A stretch of DNA of 64,000 nt from Pseudomonadota bacterium (GTDB lineage: Bacteria > Pseudomonadota > Alphaproteobacteria > Rhizobiales > Rhizobiaceae), in the NCBI GenBank assembly GCA_023451735.1, contig JAEXYH010000041.1, positions 1 to 64,000 on the forward strand, read 5' to 3'. How positions within the stretch are numbered: position 1 is the stretch's first letter; each line of letters begins with the position of its first letter. Of the stretch, positions 1-8,880 are shown one piece after another. The notes under the pieces are model-generated. The model did no database searches. It was not told where the DNA came from and was given only the letters and a program-made list of their open reading frames with translations. A program made the position numbers and the translations under genes.

Positions 1-607
1 CCTTCTTGTCGAGCGGCTTCTTCTTCGCCTTCATGATGTTCGGCAGCGAGGCATAACGCGGCTCGTTGAGGCGCAGGTCGGTGGTGACGACAGCCGGAAG
101 TTTGACTTCGATCGTCTGCGAACCGCCGTCGACTTCGCGGGTCACGGTCGCCTTGTCGCCGGAAACTTCGATCTTCGAGGCAAAGGTCGCCTGTGCGGAG
201 CCGAGCAGGGCTGCGAGCATCTGGCCGGTCTGGTTCGAATCATCATCGATCGCCTGCTTGCCGACGATGATCAGGCCTGGAGCTTCCGCGTCAACGACAC
301 CCTTCAGAATCTTGGCGACGGCAAGCGGCTCGACCAGATCGTCGGTCTCGACCAGAATGGCGCGGTCGGCGCCCATGGCGAGCGCGGTGCGCAGCGTCTC
401 TTCCGCCTTGGCCGGGCCGATCGACACGACTATCACTTCTTCCGCCTTGCCTGCTTCCTTCAGCCGCAGCGCCTCTTCGACGGAGATTTCGTCAAACGGG
501 TTCATCGACATCTTCACGTTGGCGAGTTCAACGCCCGTGCCATCCGGCTTCACCCGGATCTTCACGTTGTAATCGACAACTCGCTTTACAGGCACCAGGA
601 TCTTCAT
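1..607 (-). CDS. etfB: Electron transfer flavoprotein subunit beta (3' end cut by window)
   Basis: The protein begins MKILVPVKRVVDYNVKIRVK and continues with the ETF-beta pattern VKMSMNPFDEISVEEALRLK and AMGADRAILV. About 202 of roughly 250 residues are inside the window; the C-terminus lies off the left edge. ETF-beta pairs with ETF-alpha to carry electrons from acyl-CoA dehydrogenases to ETF-ubiquinone oxidoreductase. The start at 607 follows a good ribosome site (GAGGAAGG). It sits 45 bp downstream of the quinone oxidoreductase gene on the same strand, so it could serve the acyl-CoA dehydrogenase of this array, or it could be the general housekeeping ETF that happens to follow the array. 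Whether etfA follows cannot be seen. Confidence 0.93.
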   Translation of the reverse strand, partial: MKILVPVKRVVDYNVKIRVKPDGTGVELANVKMSMNPFDEISVEEALRLKEAGKAEEVIVVSIGPAKAEETLRTALAMGADRAILVETDDLVEPLAVAKILKGVVDAEAPGLIIVGKQAIDDDSNQTGQMLAALLGSAQATFASKIEVSGDKATVTREVDGGSQTIEVKLPAVVTTDLRLNEPRYASLPNIMKAKKKPLDKK

Positions 608-652
608 GCGGTCCTTCCTCTCAATTCGAACATCTTTCGCAGCCGGGTTCGG

Positions 653-1636
653 CTATGGACAGAGTATGATCTTGCCGAAATTGTCGCCTGCTTCGAGCAT
701 GTGATGGGCATCGGCCACCTTGCCGAAGGGCAGGACCGCGTGAATGGCCGGCTCGATTTCCCGATTGGCAAGGACAGGCATCCAGTGCTGGCGAAACCGC
801 TCGATGACTGCGGCCTTTTCTTCGGCCGAATGTGGCCGCAGCGTGAAACCACGCAATTGCAGCATCTTGGTCAGCACCGCGGCGACATCACATTCTGCAA
901 CTCCTGCGCTGAGCAGTCCGACAAATGCCAGCCGCCCTCGCCAGCGCAACAACGATACGTGCCGCGCCAGATAGGCCGGCCCGACAAAATCCTCAACAAC
1001 GTCGATGCCGTCCGGATGAATCTCCCGAATAACCTCGGCGAAATCGGTCTCTCGATAGTTGATTACATGCGGCACGCCCCAGCCCTGCAGCCGCCGCACC
1101 TTGTCTTCACGCCCGACGGTCGAGATGATTTCCGCGCCGACATGCTGCGCCATGCGGATCGCGGTCGAACCTACGGCGCTGCCGCCGGCATGGATCAGAA
1201 CCCGTTCTCCCGCAGACAGCCGCGACAGCTCGAAAAGCGTTTCGTGGGCAGTGCAGAAGGTCTCGATCACCGAGGCGGCAAGCACGTCGTCCCAGTCTTG
1301 CGGCACGACAACCACGTGGCGCCAGTCCGCCACCGCATATTCGGCATAACCGCCGCCCGAAAGCAGCGCCGCCACCCGCATGCCGGAGGCAATACCTTCA
1401 ACACCGGCCCCGACCTCGATAATTTCGCCGGCACATTCAACACCGAGAACCGGATTTGCTCCCGGTGGCACAGGATAGACGCCGGCGCGCTGCATTGCAT
1501 CGAGCCGATTGACGCCAATCGCAGCGACCCGGATCAGCACCTCGCCCGGGGAAGGTCGTGGCCGCGCCGCCTTTTCGAAGCGCAGGGCATCCGGTCCTCC
1601 CGGCTGCGGCGCATGGCAGATGGTCATCGTTTGCAT
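653..1636 (-). CDS. Zinc-free NAD(P)H:quinone oxidoreductase (MDR superfamily, PIG3-like)
   Basis: 327-residue medium-chain dehydrogenase/reductase. The N-terminal GroES-like part has PGEVLIRVAAIGVNRLD and VLGVECAGEI, followed by a Rossmann part with the nucleotide-binding stretch GGSAVGSTAIRMAQHVGAE. No structural zinc-cysteine cluster is visible, as in PIG3/QOR-type NADPH:quinone or enone reductases. The frame stays open upstream of 1636, but that stretch overlaps the MBL gene and reads as non-coding; the ATG at 1636 follows GAGAGGCG. The gene lies 16 bp after the MBL gene. Reduction of an enone or quinone intermediate is plausible but unproven. Confidence 0.9.
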   Translation of the reverse strand: MQTMTICHAPQPGGPDALRFEKAARPRPSPGEVLIRVAAIGVNRLDAMQRAGVYPVPPGANPVLGVECAGEIIEVGAGVEGIASGMRVAALLSGGGYAEYAVADWRHVVVVPQDWDDVLAASVIETFCTAHETLFELSRLSAGERVLIHAGGSAVGSTAIRMAQHVGAEIISTVGREDKVRRLQGWGVPHVINYRETDFAEVIREIHPDGIDVVEDFVGPAYLARHVSLLRWRGRLAFVGLLSAGVAECDVAAVLTKMLQLRGFTLRPHSAEEKAAVIERFRQHWMPVLANREIEPAIHAVLPFGKVADAHHMLEAGDNFGKIILCP

Positions 1637-1652
1637 CTTGCTGATTCGCCTC

Positions 1653-2585
1653 TCACGCCTTGCCCGGCGGTTGCCAGGCGTCTGGCCGGTGTCCGTGATT
1701 GTCAGCATGGAACCATTGTTCCTGCACGAAACGGTAGGCGCCTTCATACCCCTTGCGGATACGCGCGAAGCCGGGAAAATGAATGTGCATGCCGCCAACC
1801 AGGAGATCCTCATCGACGCATTTCTGCAGAATACGCCGGCGGGATTCGGCAGCGCGCGGCGTATCGGTATCAAAGATCATGCCGACGTCGGGATCGCCGA
1901 GCTGCACCTCCGGCACATGGACGGTATCGCCCCAGACGATCATTGCCTCGCCGCCCGAACGAAGCAGGTAGCATGTATGCCCCGGCGTATGACCCGGCGA
2001 CGGCAGTGCCGTAATACCTGGCAGGATTTCGCATTCCTGCTCGAAAAGGTTCACGGCGTCCTTCAGATAGGGGGTGATCTGGGTGCGGCCGGCTTCAAAA
2101 TAGACCCGCTTCTGCCGTTCGGTTGCCTTTGCCTTCTGTTCGTCGTCAAACCAGTGGGTGATTTCCGCCTGATGTACATGCACGGTAGCGTTCGGAAACA
2201 GCTTGGTGCCGGTTTCAGGGTTCGTCAGGCCGTTGGAATGATCCGGGTGGATATGGGTCAACGCCACATCGGTGATCAACTCCGGTGCAATGCCGAGCCG
2301 GTCGAGCAGGCCAGGCAACCGCCCGCAGGTCGGCCCCATGATGTCGCCGGAGCCGCAGTCGATCAGCACATTGCGCGATCCGTATCGCACCAGGAAAGTG
2401 TTGATCGACACAACCGGCGGCGACACCCGCGTCTCGGCTTCCAGAAACCTCCGCAGCTTCGCATGATCGGGGTCACGAAAGATGTCGAACGTATCATAGG
2501 CCATGTAACCGTCGCAGACGGCGGTCACCAGCATTTCGCCGAGCGGGCGATGGTAGATGCCGGGGATCTGGGTGAAGCCGCTCAT
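1653..2585 (-). CDS. MBL-fold metallo-hydrolase (copy 1)
   Basis: 310 residues. The metallo-beta-lactamase motif THIHPDHSNGL supplies H111, H113, D115 and H116; further metal ligands are H199 (SPGHTPGH), D220 (VWGDTVHVPE) and H267 (GGMHIHFPG), so the two-zinc site looks complete. Spacing and flanking sequence (ETG.KLFPNATV) resemble methyl parathion hydrolase and quorum-quenching-lactonase-like MBL enzymes. There is no signal peptide, so it should be cytoplasmic. The start overlaps the stop of the acyl-CoA ligase by 4 bp (ATGA), which suggests translational coupling. It is a clear paralogue of the protein at 9936-10823. Hydrolysis of a lactone or thioester is a guess from family and context. 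Confidence 0.9.
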   Translation of the reverse strand: MSGFTQIPGIYHRPLGEMLVTAVCDGYMAYDTFDIFRDPDHAKLRRFLEAETRVSPPVVSINTFLVRYGSRNVLIDCGSGDIMGPTCGRLPGLLDRLGIAPELITDVALTHIHPDHSNGLTNPETGTKLFPNATVHVHQAEITHWFDDEQKAKATERQKRVYFEAGRTQITPYLKDAVNLFEQECEILPGITALPSPGHTPGHTCYLLRSGGEAMIVWGDTVHVPEVQLGDPDVGMIFDTDTPRAAESRRRILQKCVDEDLLVGGMHIHFPGFARIRKGYEGAYRFVQEQWFHADNHGHRPDAWQPPGKA

Positions 2586-4132
2586 GTCTGTTTCTCCGCA
2601 AGTGTCGGCGCCTTGGCCACGAATGCCGGATGCGGTTTTTCGACGAGCTCATAGGTCTCGTTCAACCAGCGCCGCAGATGGGCGCGGGAAATCTTGCCGA
2701 TCGCATTACGCGGCACTTCGTCGATCGCAACGAAAAGGCGCGGCCGTTTGTATGGTGTCATCGCAGAGAGCGCTTCCTTGAGATCGTCGCGCCAGCTTTC
2801 CGGCGGACGTTGTGCGACGACGGTAACGATCTCGCCCCAATATTCGGAAGGGAAGCCGAGGGCGACGAGCTCAATTCCCGGCAATGCCGGCGCTAGCGCC
2901 CGCTCCACCTCATCAGGGGCAATCTTGTAGCCGCCGCTCTTCATCATGTCGGAATCGCGCGCCACCAGGAAAAGCCGACCGCGATCATCGATACGACCGA
3001 GATCGCCTGTATCGTGATATTCCCCATGTGAAAGCATCTTGCGGCCGTTCGCGGTGATGTAGCCCGTAAACATGTGCGGACTGGAGAGATGAATCTGGCC
3101 GATTTCGCCGCGCGGCAGGGCCATGCCCTTTTCGTCGCGGATCGCCACATCGACGCCCGTCGCCGGCCATCCGACGCAAAGCCCGTCACCCGGCGGTTCG
3201 GCATAAACGGCAGCCGTCTCCGCCGGATCGAGCACGGTAATGGGGTTAAAGATCTCGCTCTTGCCATAGGTCACGCGGACGATCTCACCGAAGGCTTTCA
3301 CTGCACTACGGTAAAGCGTTGGAGAAAGCGGCGCCGTTCCGGTCAGAATGGTTTTCAGCCTCGGAGTAAGGCCGGCATGTTCCGGAGCACTGAGGGCTTC
3401 GGTCAGCTTGGCAAGCACGGTGGGCGGCGCAAACATTTCGGTCAATCGGCCCTGCGCAAGTAACGGCAGGATGACGGCCGGATCGACGCCCTGCATCAAG
3501 TGCACGCTGGCCCCCTCAGCCATATAGGCGAAGGTGAGAAGCGAGCTTCCATGCGAAAACGGCGTCATCAAAAGGATGTGGCTGTCGCCACCCGGCAGAA
3601 CCGGCAAGGCTGCCCGAAGCATAAGCGAGGCGATCCAGCGGCTGCGATGGGTGTGGATGGCGCCTTTTGCTGGCCCGGTCGTGCCGCTGGTGAACACGAT
3701 CCGGCTCGGCTCGTTGTCCAAGACATCCGGCCAGCCTTCTGGAACAAACGGGCGAAACGAAATTGCACGCACATCCTCCACCGGCACATCGACCGACAAA
3801 GCGGGCCCCGCCCTACCGTCTAAAAGAATGATGCGCGTCCCAGTGCAACGTAACGCATGATCAATCTCGGCTGCGCTCAGCACGGGATTGATCGGCACTT
3901 CGGTCGCCCCGGCCAGCGCCACCGCATAACTGGCGGCTGCCGCCAACGCCGAATTGTGAAAAATGGTGGCGACGAAATCGCCGGGTCCGAGGCTAAGTTC
4001 CCGCAGCCGGGCGGCAATACCGGCAGCGCGATCGACCACTGATGCCGTTGTATGCGTTCCCTCCTGGTCGACGATGCCGATCCGGTCACCATACCGGTCA
4101 CGCATCACCGCAAGTTCATTGCCCCAGTTCAT
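2582..4132 (-). CDS. Acyl-CoA synthetase (class I adenylate-forming ligase)
   Basis: 516 residues. The AMP-binding P-loop FTSGTTGPAKG lies at 147-157. The A8 hinge region reads YHDTGDLGRIDDRGRLF followed by KSGGYKIAPDEVE, and the C-terminal catalytic lysine is in NAIGKISR near residue 480. It would activate a carboxylic acid to an acyl-CoA with ATP. The start at 4132 (MNWGNELAVM) follows a near-perfect ribosome site, GAGGAGGT; the longer frame runs into the upstream OYE gene. It is 10 bp after OYE copy 1 and overlaps MBL copy 1 by 4 bp. The substrate cannot be told from sequence. It is the only CoA ligase of the array and would make the first CoA ester unless the CaiB transferase does. Confidence 0.93.
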   Translation of the reverse strand: MNWGNELAVMRDRYGDRIGIVDQEGTHTTASVVDRAAGIAARLRELSLGPGDFVATIFHNSALAAAASYAVALAGATEVPINPVLSAAEIDHALRCTGTRIILLDGRAGPALSVDVPVEDVRAISFRPFVPEGWPDVLDNEPSRIVFTSGTTGPAKGAIHTHRSRWIASLMLRAALPVLPGGDSHILLMTPFSHGSSLLTFAYMAEGASVHLMQGVDPAVILPLLAQGRLTEMFAPPTVLAKLTEALSAPEHAGLTPRLKTILTGTAPLSPTLYRSAVKAFGEIVRVTYGKSEIFNPITVLDPAETAAVYAEPPGDGLCVGWPATGVDVAIRDEKGMALPRGEIGQIHLSSPHMFTGYITANGRKMLSHGEYHDTGDLGRIDDRGRLFLVARDSDMMKSGGYKIAPDEVERALAPALPGIELVALGFPSEYWGEIVTVVAQRPPESWRDDLKEALSAMTPYKRPRLFVAIDEVPRNAIGKISRAHLRRWLNETYELVEKPHPAFVAKAPTLAEKQT

Positions 4133-4142
4133 GCCGACCTCC

Positions 4143-5321
4143 TCACATTGCCGCTTCGGGGAATATTTCGGGACCGAGCGGTTCCTCACCATTGGCGGCA
4201 AGCGCCCTCGCCCACTTGTTCAGCCACCAGCCATAGGGCTCGGGCCAACTGGAAAATTCTCGGTCGAGGCCCAACTCCCAGGCCGCGTGCCGCACCCAGA
4301 ACGGATTGAACAGCATCTGCCGACCGATGCAGATCAGATCGGCCTTTTCCTGCTGCAGGATGGATTCGGCATAACCGGCGCTGCGGATCATGCCGACCGC
4401 GGCGGTGGCGATCTCAGCCTCGCGTCGCAGTCGTTCGGACAGCGCCACCTGGTATCCCGGTCCGCGCGCAAGGTTGGAATTGGTGGCCCCGGCCCGCATG
4501 TTGCCGCCCGAAGAGCAGTCTATCAGATCGACACCGGCCGCCTTCAGTTCACGGGCAAAGACGACACTATCTTCTTCCGTCCAACCACCCTCCATCCAGT
4601 CAGTTACCGACAGTCGCGCGAATAGCGGCATTGAATCCGGCATCAAGTCCCGCAGTCGAGCGACGACGGCAAGCGGCAGGCGCATGCGGTTTTCCAGCGA
4701 ACCACCCCAGCGATCCAGACGCTGGTTAGCAAGCGGGGAAAGGAAGCTCTGCAACAAATAGCCATGGGCGAGATGCAGTTCGAGAAGATCGAAACCCGCA
4801 AGCAACGCCCGGCGGGCACCAGCGGCAAAGGCATCGAGAATGCCCTCGATCTGCTTTTCGTTCATCTCCACCGGCGTCAGCCAGCCGTCGGACAGAGGAA
4901 CGGCGGAAGCACCCATCGGATGCAGCTGTTCGTCCCCGGCAGCCAGATTGCGCTCGGAGATCGGCCCATTGCCCTCGAAAGCCCGCTGCTGGCCACCCTT
5001 GCGGCCGCCATGACTGACCTGAATCGCTGTCTTGGCGCCATAGCGCTTCATCTCGCTGACCAGCCGCGCCATCGGTTCGATATGGCTATCGGCCCACAGG
5101 CCAGGGTCGCCGTTGCTGACCCGACCTGCTCGGGTGACAAACGTCTGTTCCATGATGACGAGGCCGGCACCACCCATCGCCATACGTTCGTAATGAGCGA
5201 ACTGGAAAGGCGTCAGGCGGCCGTCTTCCGCGGCATAGGTCCCCATCGGAGACACCACGACGCGGTTCTTCAGCGTCACACCGCGGAATATGCGGGGTTG
5301 GAAAAGCAAGGGGATGGACAT
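4143..5321 (-). CDS. Old yellow enzyme family ene-reductase, YqjM-like (copy 1)
   Basis: 392-residue NADH:flavin oxidoreductase. The N-terminal FMN motif is RVVVSPMGTYAAEDG. The substrate-anion His pair and Tyr are in LHLAHGYLLQSFLSPLANQR, followed by RWGGSLENRMRLPL, the order seen in class III OYEs. No iron-sulfur or NAD domain follows, so it is a short stand-alone ene-reductase. The position of the YqjM regulatory Cys26 is Gly here (SPMGTY). The C-terminus has an unusual aromatic stretch, EPYGWWLNKWARALA, shared with copy 2 at 7555-8766. The start at 5321 lies 13 bp after the MmgE/PrpD gene. The likely reaction is reduction of an activated C=C bond. Confidence 0.92.
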   Translation of the reverse strand: MSIPLLFQPRIFRGVTLKNRVVVSPMGTYAAEDGRLTPFQFAHYERMAMGGAGLVIMEQTFVTRAGRVSNGDPGLWADSHIEPMARLVSEMKRYGAKTAIQVSHGGRKGGQQRAFEGNGPISERNLAAGDEQLHPMGASAVPLSDGWLTPVEMNEKQIEGILDAFAAGARRALLAGFDLLELHLAHGYLLQSFLSPLANQRLDRWGGSLENRMRLPLAVVARLRDLMPDSMPLFARLSVTDWMEGGWTEEDSVVFARELKAAGVDLIDCSSGGNMRAGATNSNLARGPGYQVALSERLRREAEIATAAVGMIRSAGYAESILQQEKADLICIGRQMLFNPFWVRHAAWELGLDREFSSWPEPYGWWLNKWARALAANGEEPLGPEIFPEAAM

Positions 5322-5334
5322 GGCCTGCACCACC

Positions 5335-6735
5335 TCACTTTTCACGAACGAGGGCGAAAATATCCCGAAGCACATCGGCGATCGGCCGGCTCGCGCCGGC
5401 TTCGAGTTCGACGAACAGCTTTTCGCCGACAGCGGTCGCTGCTCCAGGCACAGCACCGATCTCCACCATCCGCCGCTCGAAGACGCAGAGCGATCGGGCA
5501 CGATCCTGAAACACCAGTTGGTCCGGCATGTCACGGGAATGCGCCTGCCGCTTGCTGCCGTCCTTCATTGTTATCGAGATCAGTGAATCCAGGGCGCCAT
5601 TGACCGCATCCGGCACCACCGTCGTTTTCGCCACGAGATCAAGGATTAGAGGATCCTGCCGTAGGGTATTGCCCATCTCGTAGGTGATATCGCCGCGCGA
5701 AAGCATCGCGCCCACGGCAAAGGCGGTGCTTGCCTGGGTCTGAACCATACGCTCGTAAGGCCCCTTGAAATTGGTGCCCGGATAGACGGTGAAGGGTTCC
5801 CACAGTGTCACCTGAATGTCAGCTATCTGGCTTGCGTCGATCCCATCCTGGTGAAGCTTCTGCGCCGCCGTCGCCGCAGCCATGTTATCGCCGAGCGTGG
5901 CATAAGGCTTGGCCTGCAACCGGCGCATGATCGCCGGGTCGGGCAGTGCCGACCAGACGTTCGGCGTCTCGTCCATACCGGCGACGGTTGCCAGAAATCC
6001 CTTCGGCCCATCGAGCGCCTGCGGTGCACCGACGACACCCGCGTTAGCAAGGCAGGCAGCGATCAGCCCGCCCTGCGCGGCGCGACCGTTCTGTACGCGC
6101 CATTCGTCCGCGCCGGCACGGACCGGCTCCAGCGTGCCACCCGTGGTCGACGCGGCAATCGACACGGCCGAGGCGGCCTTGGCTGCATCCAACCCTAGAA
6201 TGACCGCGCTGCCGGCCGCAGCCGCAATCGTGCCGAATGTCGGGCTGGTGCGGAATCCGCGGGCAATCAACTTGCGGGCGACCACTTCTTCGCGGCCGAG
6301 CCAATTGATCACGCTGTAGCCCGCAACAAGCGCTCGCAGCACGGCGTCAAGGCTTGCTCCGTGCTTTTCGGCAAGCGCGACAATCGCCGGTGGCACCAAT
6401 GAACCGGGGTGAGTCCAGGATTCATGATCCGTATCATCCTGAAAATGGGCGTGGGTCGCGACACCATTGGCAAAGGCCGCCTCAGTTGCCGATAAACGGT
6501 CGCCGGATACCCACGCAGCAGCTGTGCCTTTCGAGCCCTCAGGCAGCACGCTAGACAGAGCGAGTGCCGCTCGGGTGGTCGGTTCGGTGCGCGCGGAAAG
6601 CGCCAGCCCCAACGCGTCGATGAGACACATCAATGCCTTTTCACGAATATCGGCCGCCAGGTCGACGGTTTGGAAGCCGCCGAGGTAATCGCCGAGAATG
6701 TCGCCTGCAGCCCTTTTGGCCATCGTCATGAGCAT
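5335..6735 (-). CDS. MmgE/PrpD family protein (copy 1)
   Basis: 466 residues. The N-terminal all-alpha MmgE/PrpD domain shows CLIDALGLALSARTEPTTRA, FANGVATHAHFQDDTDHESW and HPGSLVPPAIVALAE; the second domain follows from about residue 270 (AKPYATLGDN). The family includes 2-methylcitrate dehydratase and cis-aconitate decarboxylase, which remove water or CO2 from tricarboxylate-like acids, but many members are uncharacterised. Two in-frame starts exist, 6735 and 6729; GGGAGG lies only 3 bases before 6735 and 9 before 6729, so 6729 may be the used start. The neighbours are the racemase-fold gene upstream and OYE copy 1 downstream (13 bp). Confidence 0.88.
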   Translation of the reverse strand: MLMTMAKRAAGDILGDYLGGFQTVDLAADIREKALMCLIDALGLALSARTEPTTRAALALSSVLPEGSKGTAAAWVSGDRLSATEAAFANGVATHAHFQDDTDHESWTHPGSLVPPAIVALAEKHGASLDAVLRALVAGYSVINWLGREEVVARKLIARGFRTSPTFGTIAAAAGSAVILGLDAAKAASAVSIAASTTGGTLEPVRAGADEWRVQNGRAAQGGLIAACLANAGVVGAPQALDGPKGFLATVAGMDETPNVWSALPDPAIMRRLQAKPYATLGDNMAAATAAQKLHQDGIDASQIADIQVTLWEPFTVYPGTNFKGPYERMVQTQASTAFAVGAMLSRGDITYEMGNTLRQDPLILDLVAKTTVVPDAVNGALDSLISITMKDGSKRQAHSRDMPDQLVFQDRARSLCVFERRMVEIGAVPGAATAVGEKLFVELEAGASRPIADVLRDIFALVREK

Positions 6736-6776
6736 GTTCCTCCCAGAACTTCGAACGGGCGCTTCGCCCCTAAAAG

Positions 6777-7529
6777 TCAGCCGCGGCTGTAAAGCCAGGC
6801 ACGGCTCGTTCCCATGCCGGCCTTGCGCATCCGCACCAGCCCAAGCGCCTGACTCCAGGCTGCTGCAAAAACATCGATAACGGTTGCCCCGTCGATCCTC
6901 TTCAGCCCTTCGCGGGCAAGGATCTCTGCCATGACCCCTTCGGCCGGTACGATCACCTCCGCGCCACGGTCAATCAAGACACGCGCTGTTGCCTTGAAGG
7001 CTTCGACCAGTGACGAAGGTTCATCGCGCGCGGAGATCAGTTCGTACTCGTCCATGCCAGGCGACAGTGCGGTGATATCGAGAACCCGTGCCTCCAGATG
7101 ATGCTTGGCAACGGAAAGTCTGGTCATGAATGCAACATTCGGAGCATTCGAGATAAAACCTATCTGGCCGCCGAGCGCACAGCCGGTTAGAAGCGCCGCC
7201 TCCGTTAGCGACACCACGGGGATATCGACTGCCGTGCGCATTTCGCGCAGATAGGGCTCGCTGAAGGAGCCCATGACGAAGGCGTCATAGCCCTGCCGTT
7301 CGGCTTCGACCGCCTGTTCCACGATTGGCGACAGGACGCGGTGGTAGAGATAGGCATTGCCGAGCGCATCGCTGGGGCTCTGCGCGCCATAGGTGCCCTC
7401 CGGCATGCCCTTCACATGCACCTCCGCCTCGTTGCCGAGAAACGCCTGCGCGTGTGCCTCGATGCCGCGTTTGTAAGCCTCAATGCGGCTAAGCTCGTTG
7501 ACCGACTGATGCCAGAATTTCAGGCCCAT
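6777..7529 (-). CDS. Asp/Glu/hydantoin racemase-fold protein lacking both catalytic cysteines
   Basis: 250 residues with the overall pattern of the Asp/Glu/hydantoin racemase superfamily: KFWHQSVNEL at the start, a YDAFVMGSFSEPYLREMR segment near 81-98 and EVIVPAEGVMAEILAREG near 191-208. In typical members these two segments carry the catalytic cysteines (ACFGDP and GCAGM types). Here the positions read Ser88 and Glu197. The only cysteine in the whole protein is Cys117 (LLTGCALGG), outside both motifs. A normal two-cysteine racemase mechanism is therefore unlikely; a decarboxylase, isomerase or lyase role in the pathway is possible. It lies 25 bp after OYE copy 2. The start is supported by GGGAGG nine bases upstream. 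Confidence 0.85.
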   Translation of the reverse strand: MGLKFWHQSVNELSRIEAYKRGIEAHAQAFLGNEAEVHVKGMPEGTYGAQSPSDALGNAYLYHRVLSPIVEQAVEAERQGYDAFVMGSFSEPYLREMRTAVDIPVVSLTEAALLTGCALGGQIGFISNAPNVAFMTRLSVAKHHLEARVLDITALSPGMDEYELISARDEPSSLVEAFKATARVLIDRGAEVIVPAEGVMAEILAREGLKRIDGATVIDVFAAAWSQALGLVRMRKAGMGTSRAWLYSRG

Positions 7530-7554
7530 AATTCACTTCCTCCCTTAAGCATGA

Positions 7555-8766
7555 TCAGACCGAAGCCTGTCGTCGGACCGGCCCGCCGGCTACGGGTTCA
7601 GGAAAGACCTCTGGCCCGGTTGGCACCTCGCCATTGGCGGCAAGCGCCCTGCCCCACTTGTCGAGCCACCAGCCGTATTGCGGCGGCCAGTCGGCGAAAT
7701 TCTCGTTAGCGCCGAGCTTCTCAGCCGCATGCCGGGCCCAGAACGGATCAAATAGCGCCTGGCGACCGAGGCAGACGAGATCGGCTCGGCTTTCCTGTAC
7801 GATCCGTTCGGCAAATTCCGGGGTTCGGATCATGCCAACGGCAGCGGTCGGAATGCCGGTTTCGGCACGGATCCGCTCGGCAAAAGGCACCTGATAACCC
7901 GGCCCTCGGCCGAGGCTGGCATTGGTCGCGCCAATCCGCAGATTGCCGCCGGAGGAGCAGTCGACCAGGTCGATGCCGGCTTCGTTCAAGGCTTTTGCCA
8001 GAACGACGCTGTCGTCCATCGTCCAACCGCCCTCGATCCAGTCGGTCGCCGAAATGCGGGCGAAGAGCGGCATCGATTGCGGCACCACCTCGCGCACCGC
8101 CTGCACTACTTCCAGCGGGAAACGCATGCGGTTTTCCAGACTGCCGCCGTATTCATCGTCGCGCTGGTTGGCGAGCGGCGAAAGAAAATTCTGCAGGAGA
8201 TAGCCATGTGCCATATGGACCTCGATCAGATCGAAGCCCGCGAGCATGGCGCGGCGAGCAGCGGCTACGAATGCCTGGCGGATGCCGTCCAGATGGTCTC
8301 TGGTGATCGCTTCCGGTGTCAGCCAACCCTCGCCAAGCGGCAGGGCGGAGGGCGCAAGCGGCACCCATTTTTCTTCGCCCATGGCGATGTCCCTGTCGGT
8401 CAGCGGCCCGTTGCCGCGGAAGGCGCGCTGCATGCTGGATTTGCGGCCGCCATGATTGAGCTGGATGCCCGCCTTCGCCCCGTAACTCCTCATGTGGCTA
8501 ACGAGCGCGCGCATGCCGGCGATCTGACCATCCTCCCAAAGTCCGGGATCACCGTTGGTGACACGGCCGCGCCGCGTGATCGAGGTCTGTTCGACCATCA
8601 CCAATCCTGCGCCGCCCATGGCAAAATTCGCATAGTGGGTATGGTGGAAGGGCTGCAACTGGCCGTTCTCCGCCGAATAGGTGCCCATTGGCGAAATTAC
8701 GACACGATTTTTCAGTGTCAGACTGCGCAGCTTGAATTCGGAAAACAAACGGACGTCATGCGGCAT
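7555..8766 (-). CDS. Old yellow enzyme family ene-reductase, YqjM-like (copy 2)
   Basis: 403 residues, a close paralogue of the protein at 4143-5321. Key stretches are RVVISPMGTYSAENG, VHMAHGYLLQNFLSPLANQR and EYGGSLENRMRFPLEVV: the His pair and Tyr of class III OYEs are present, and the YqjM Cys26 position is Gly. The C-terminal PQYGWWLDKWGRALAANGE is shared with copy 1, and a short tail (PVAGGPVRRQASV) is extra. The start at 8766 follows GGGAGAGAG. A gap of 114 bp separates it from the LacI gene, the widest break in the array, so a secondary promoter there is possible, although I see no strong one. Confidence 0.92.
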   Translation of the reverse strand: MPHDVRLFSEFKLRSLTLKNRVVISPMGTYSAENGQLQPFHHTHYANFAMGGAGLVMVEQTSITRRGRVTNGDPGLWEDGQIAGMRALVSHMRSYGAKAGIQLNHGGRKSSMQRAFRGNGPLTDRDIAMGEEKWVPLAPSALPLGEGWLTPEAITRDHLDGIRQAFVAAARRAMLAGFDLIEVHMAHGYLLQNFLSPLANQRDDEYGGSLENRMRFPLEVVQAVREVVPQSMPLFARISATDWIEGGWTMDDSVVLAKALNEAGIDLVDCSSGGNLRIGATNASLGRGPGYQVPFAERIRAETGIPTAAVGMIRTPEFAERIVQESRADLVCLGRQALFDPFWARHAAEKLGANENFADWPPQYGWWLDKWGRALAANGEVPTGPEVFPEPVAGGPVRRQASV

Positions 8767-8880
8767 CTCTCTCTCCCTTGATCCCGTTCTGCCGCGATAG
8801 TTCAGATCGCAGGCAACAACTTTCCCTTCCGCGATCTTGCGAACGCGGCTCCGTCTTTCTCAATCATTGGCGTTTGCCGG

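Noticed and set aside
701..2014. 437-codon plus-strand open frame
   Set aside because: Covers parts of two real minus-strand genes (QOR and MBL) and has the composition of an antisense shadow.
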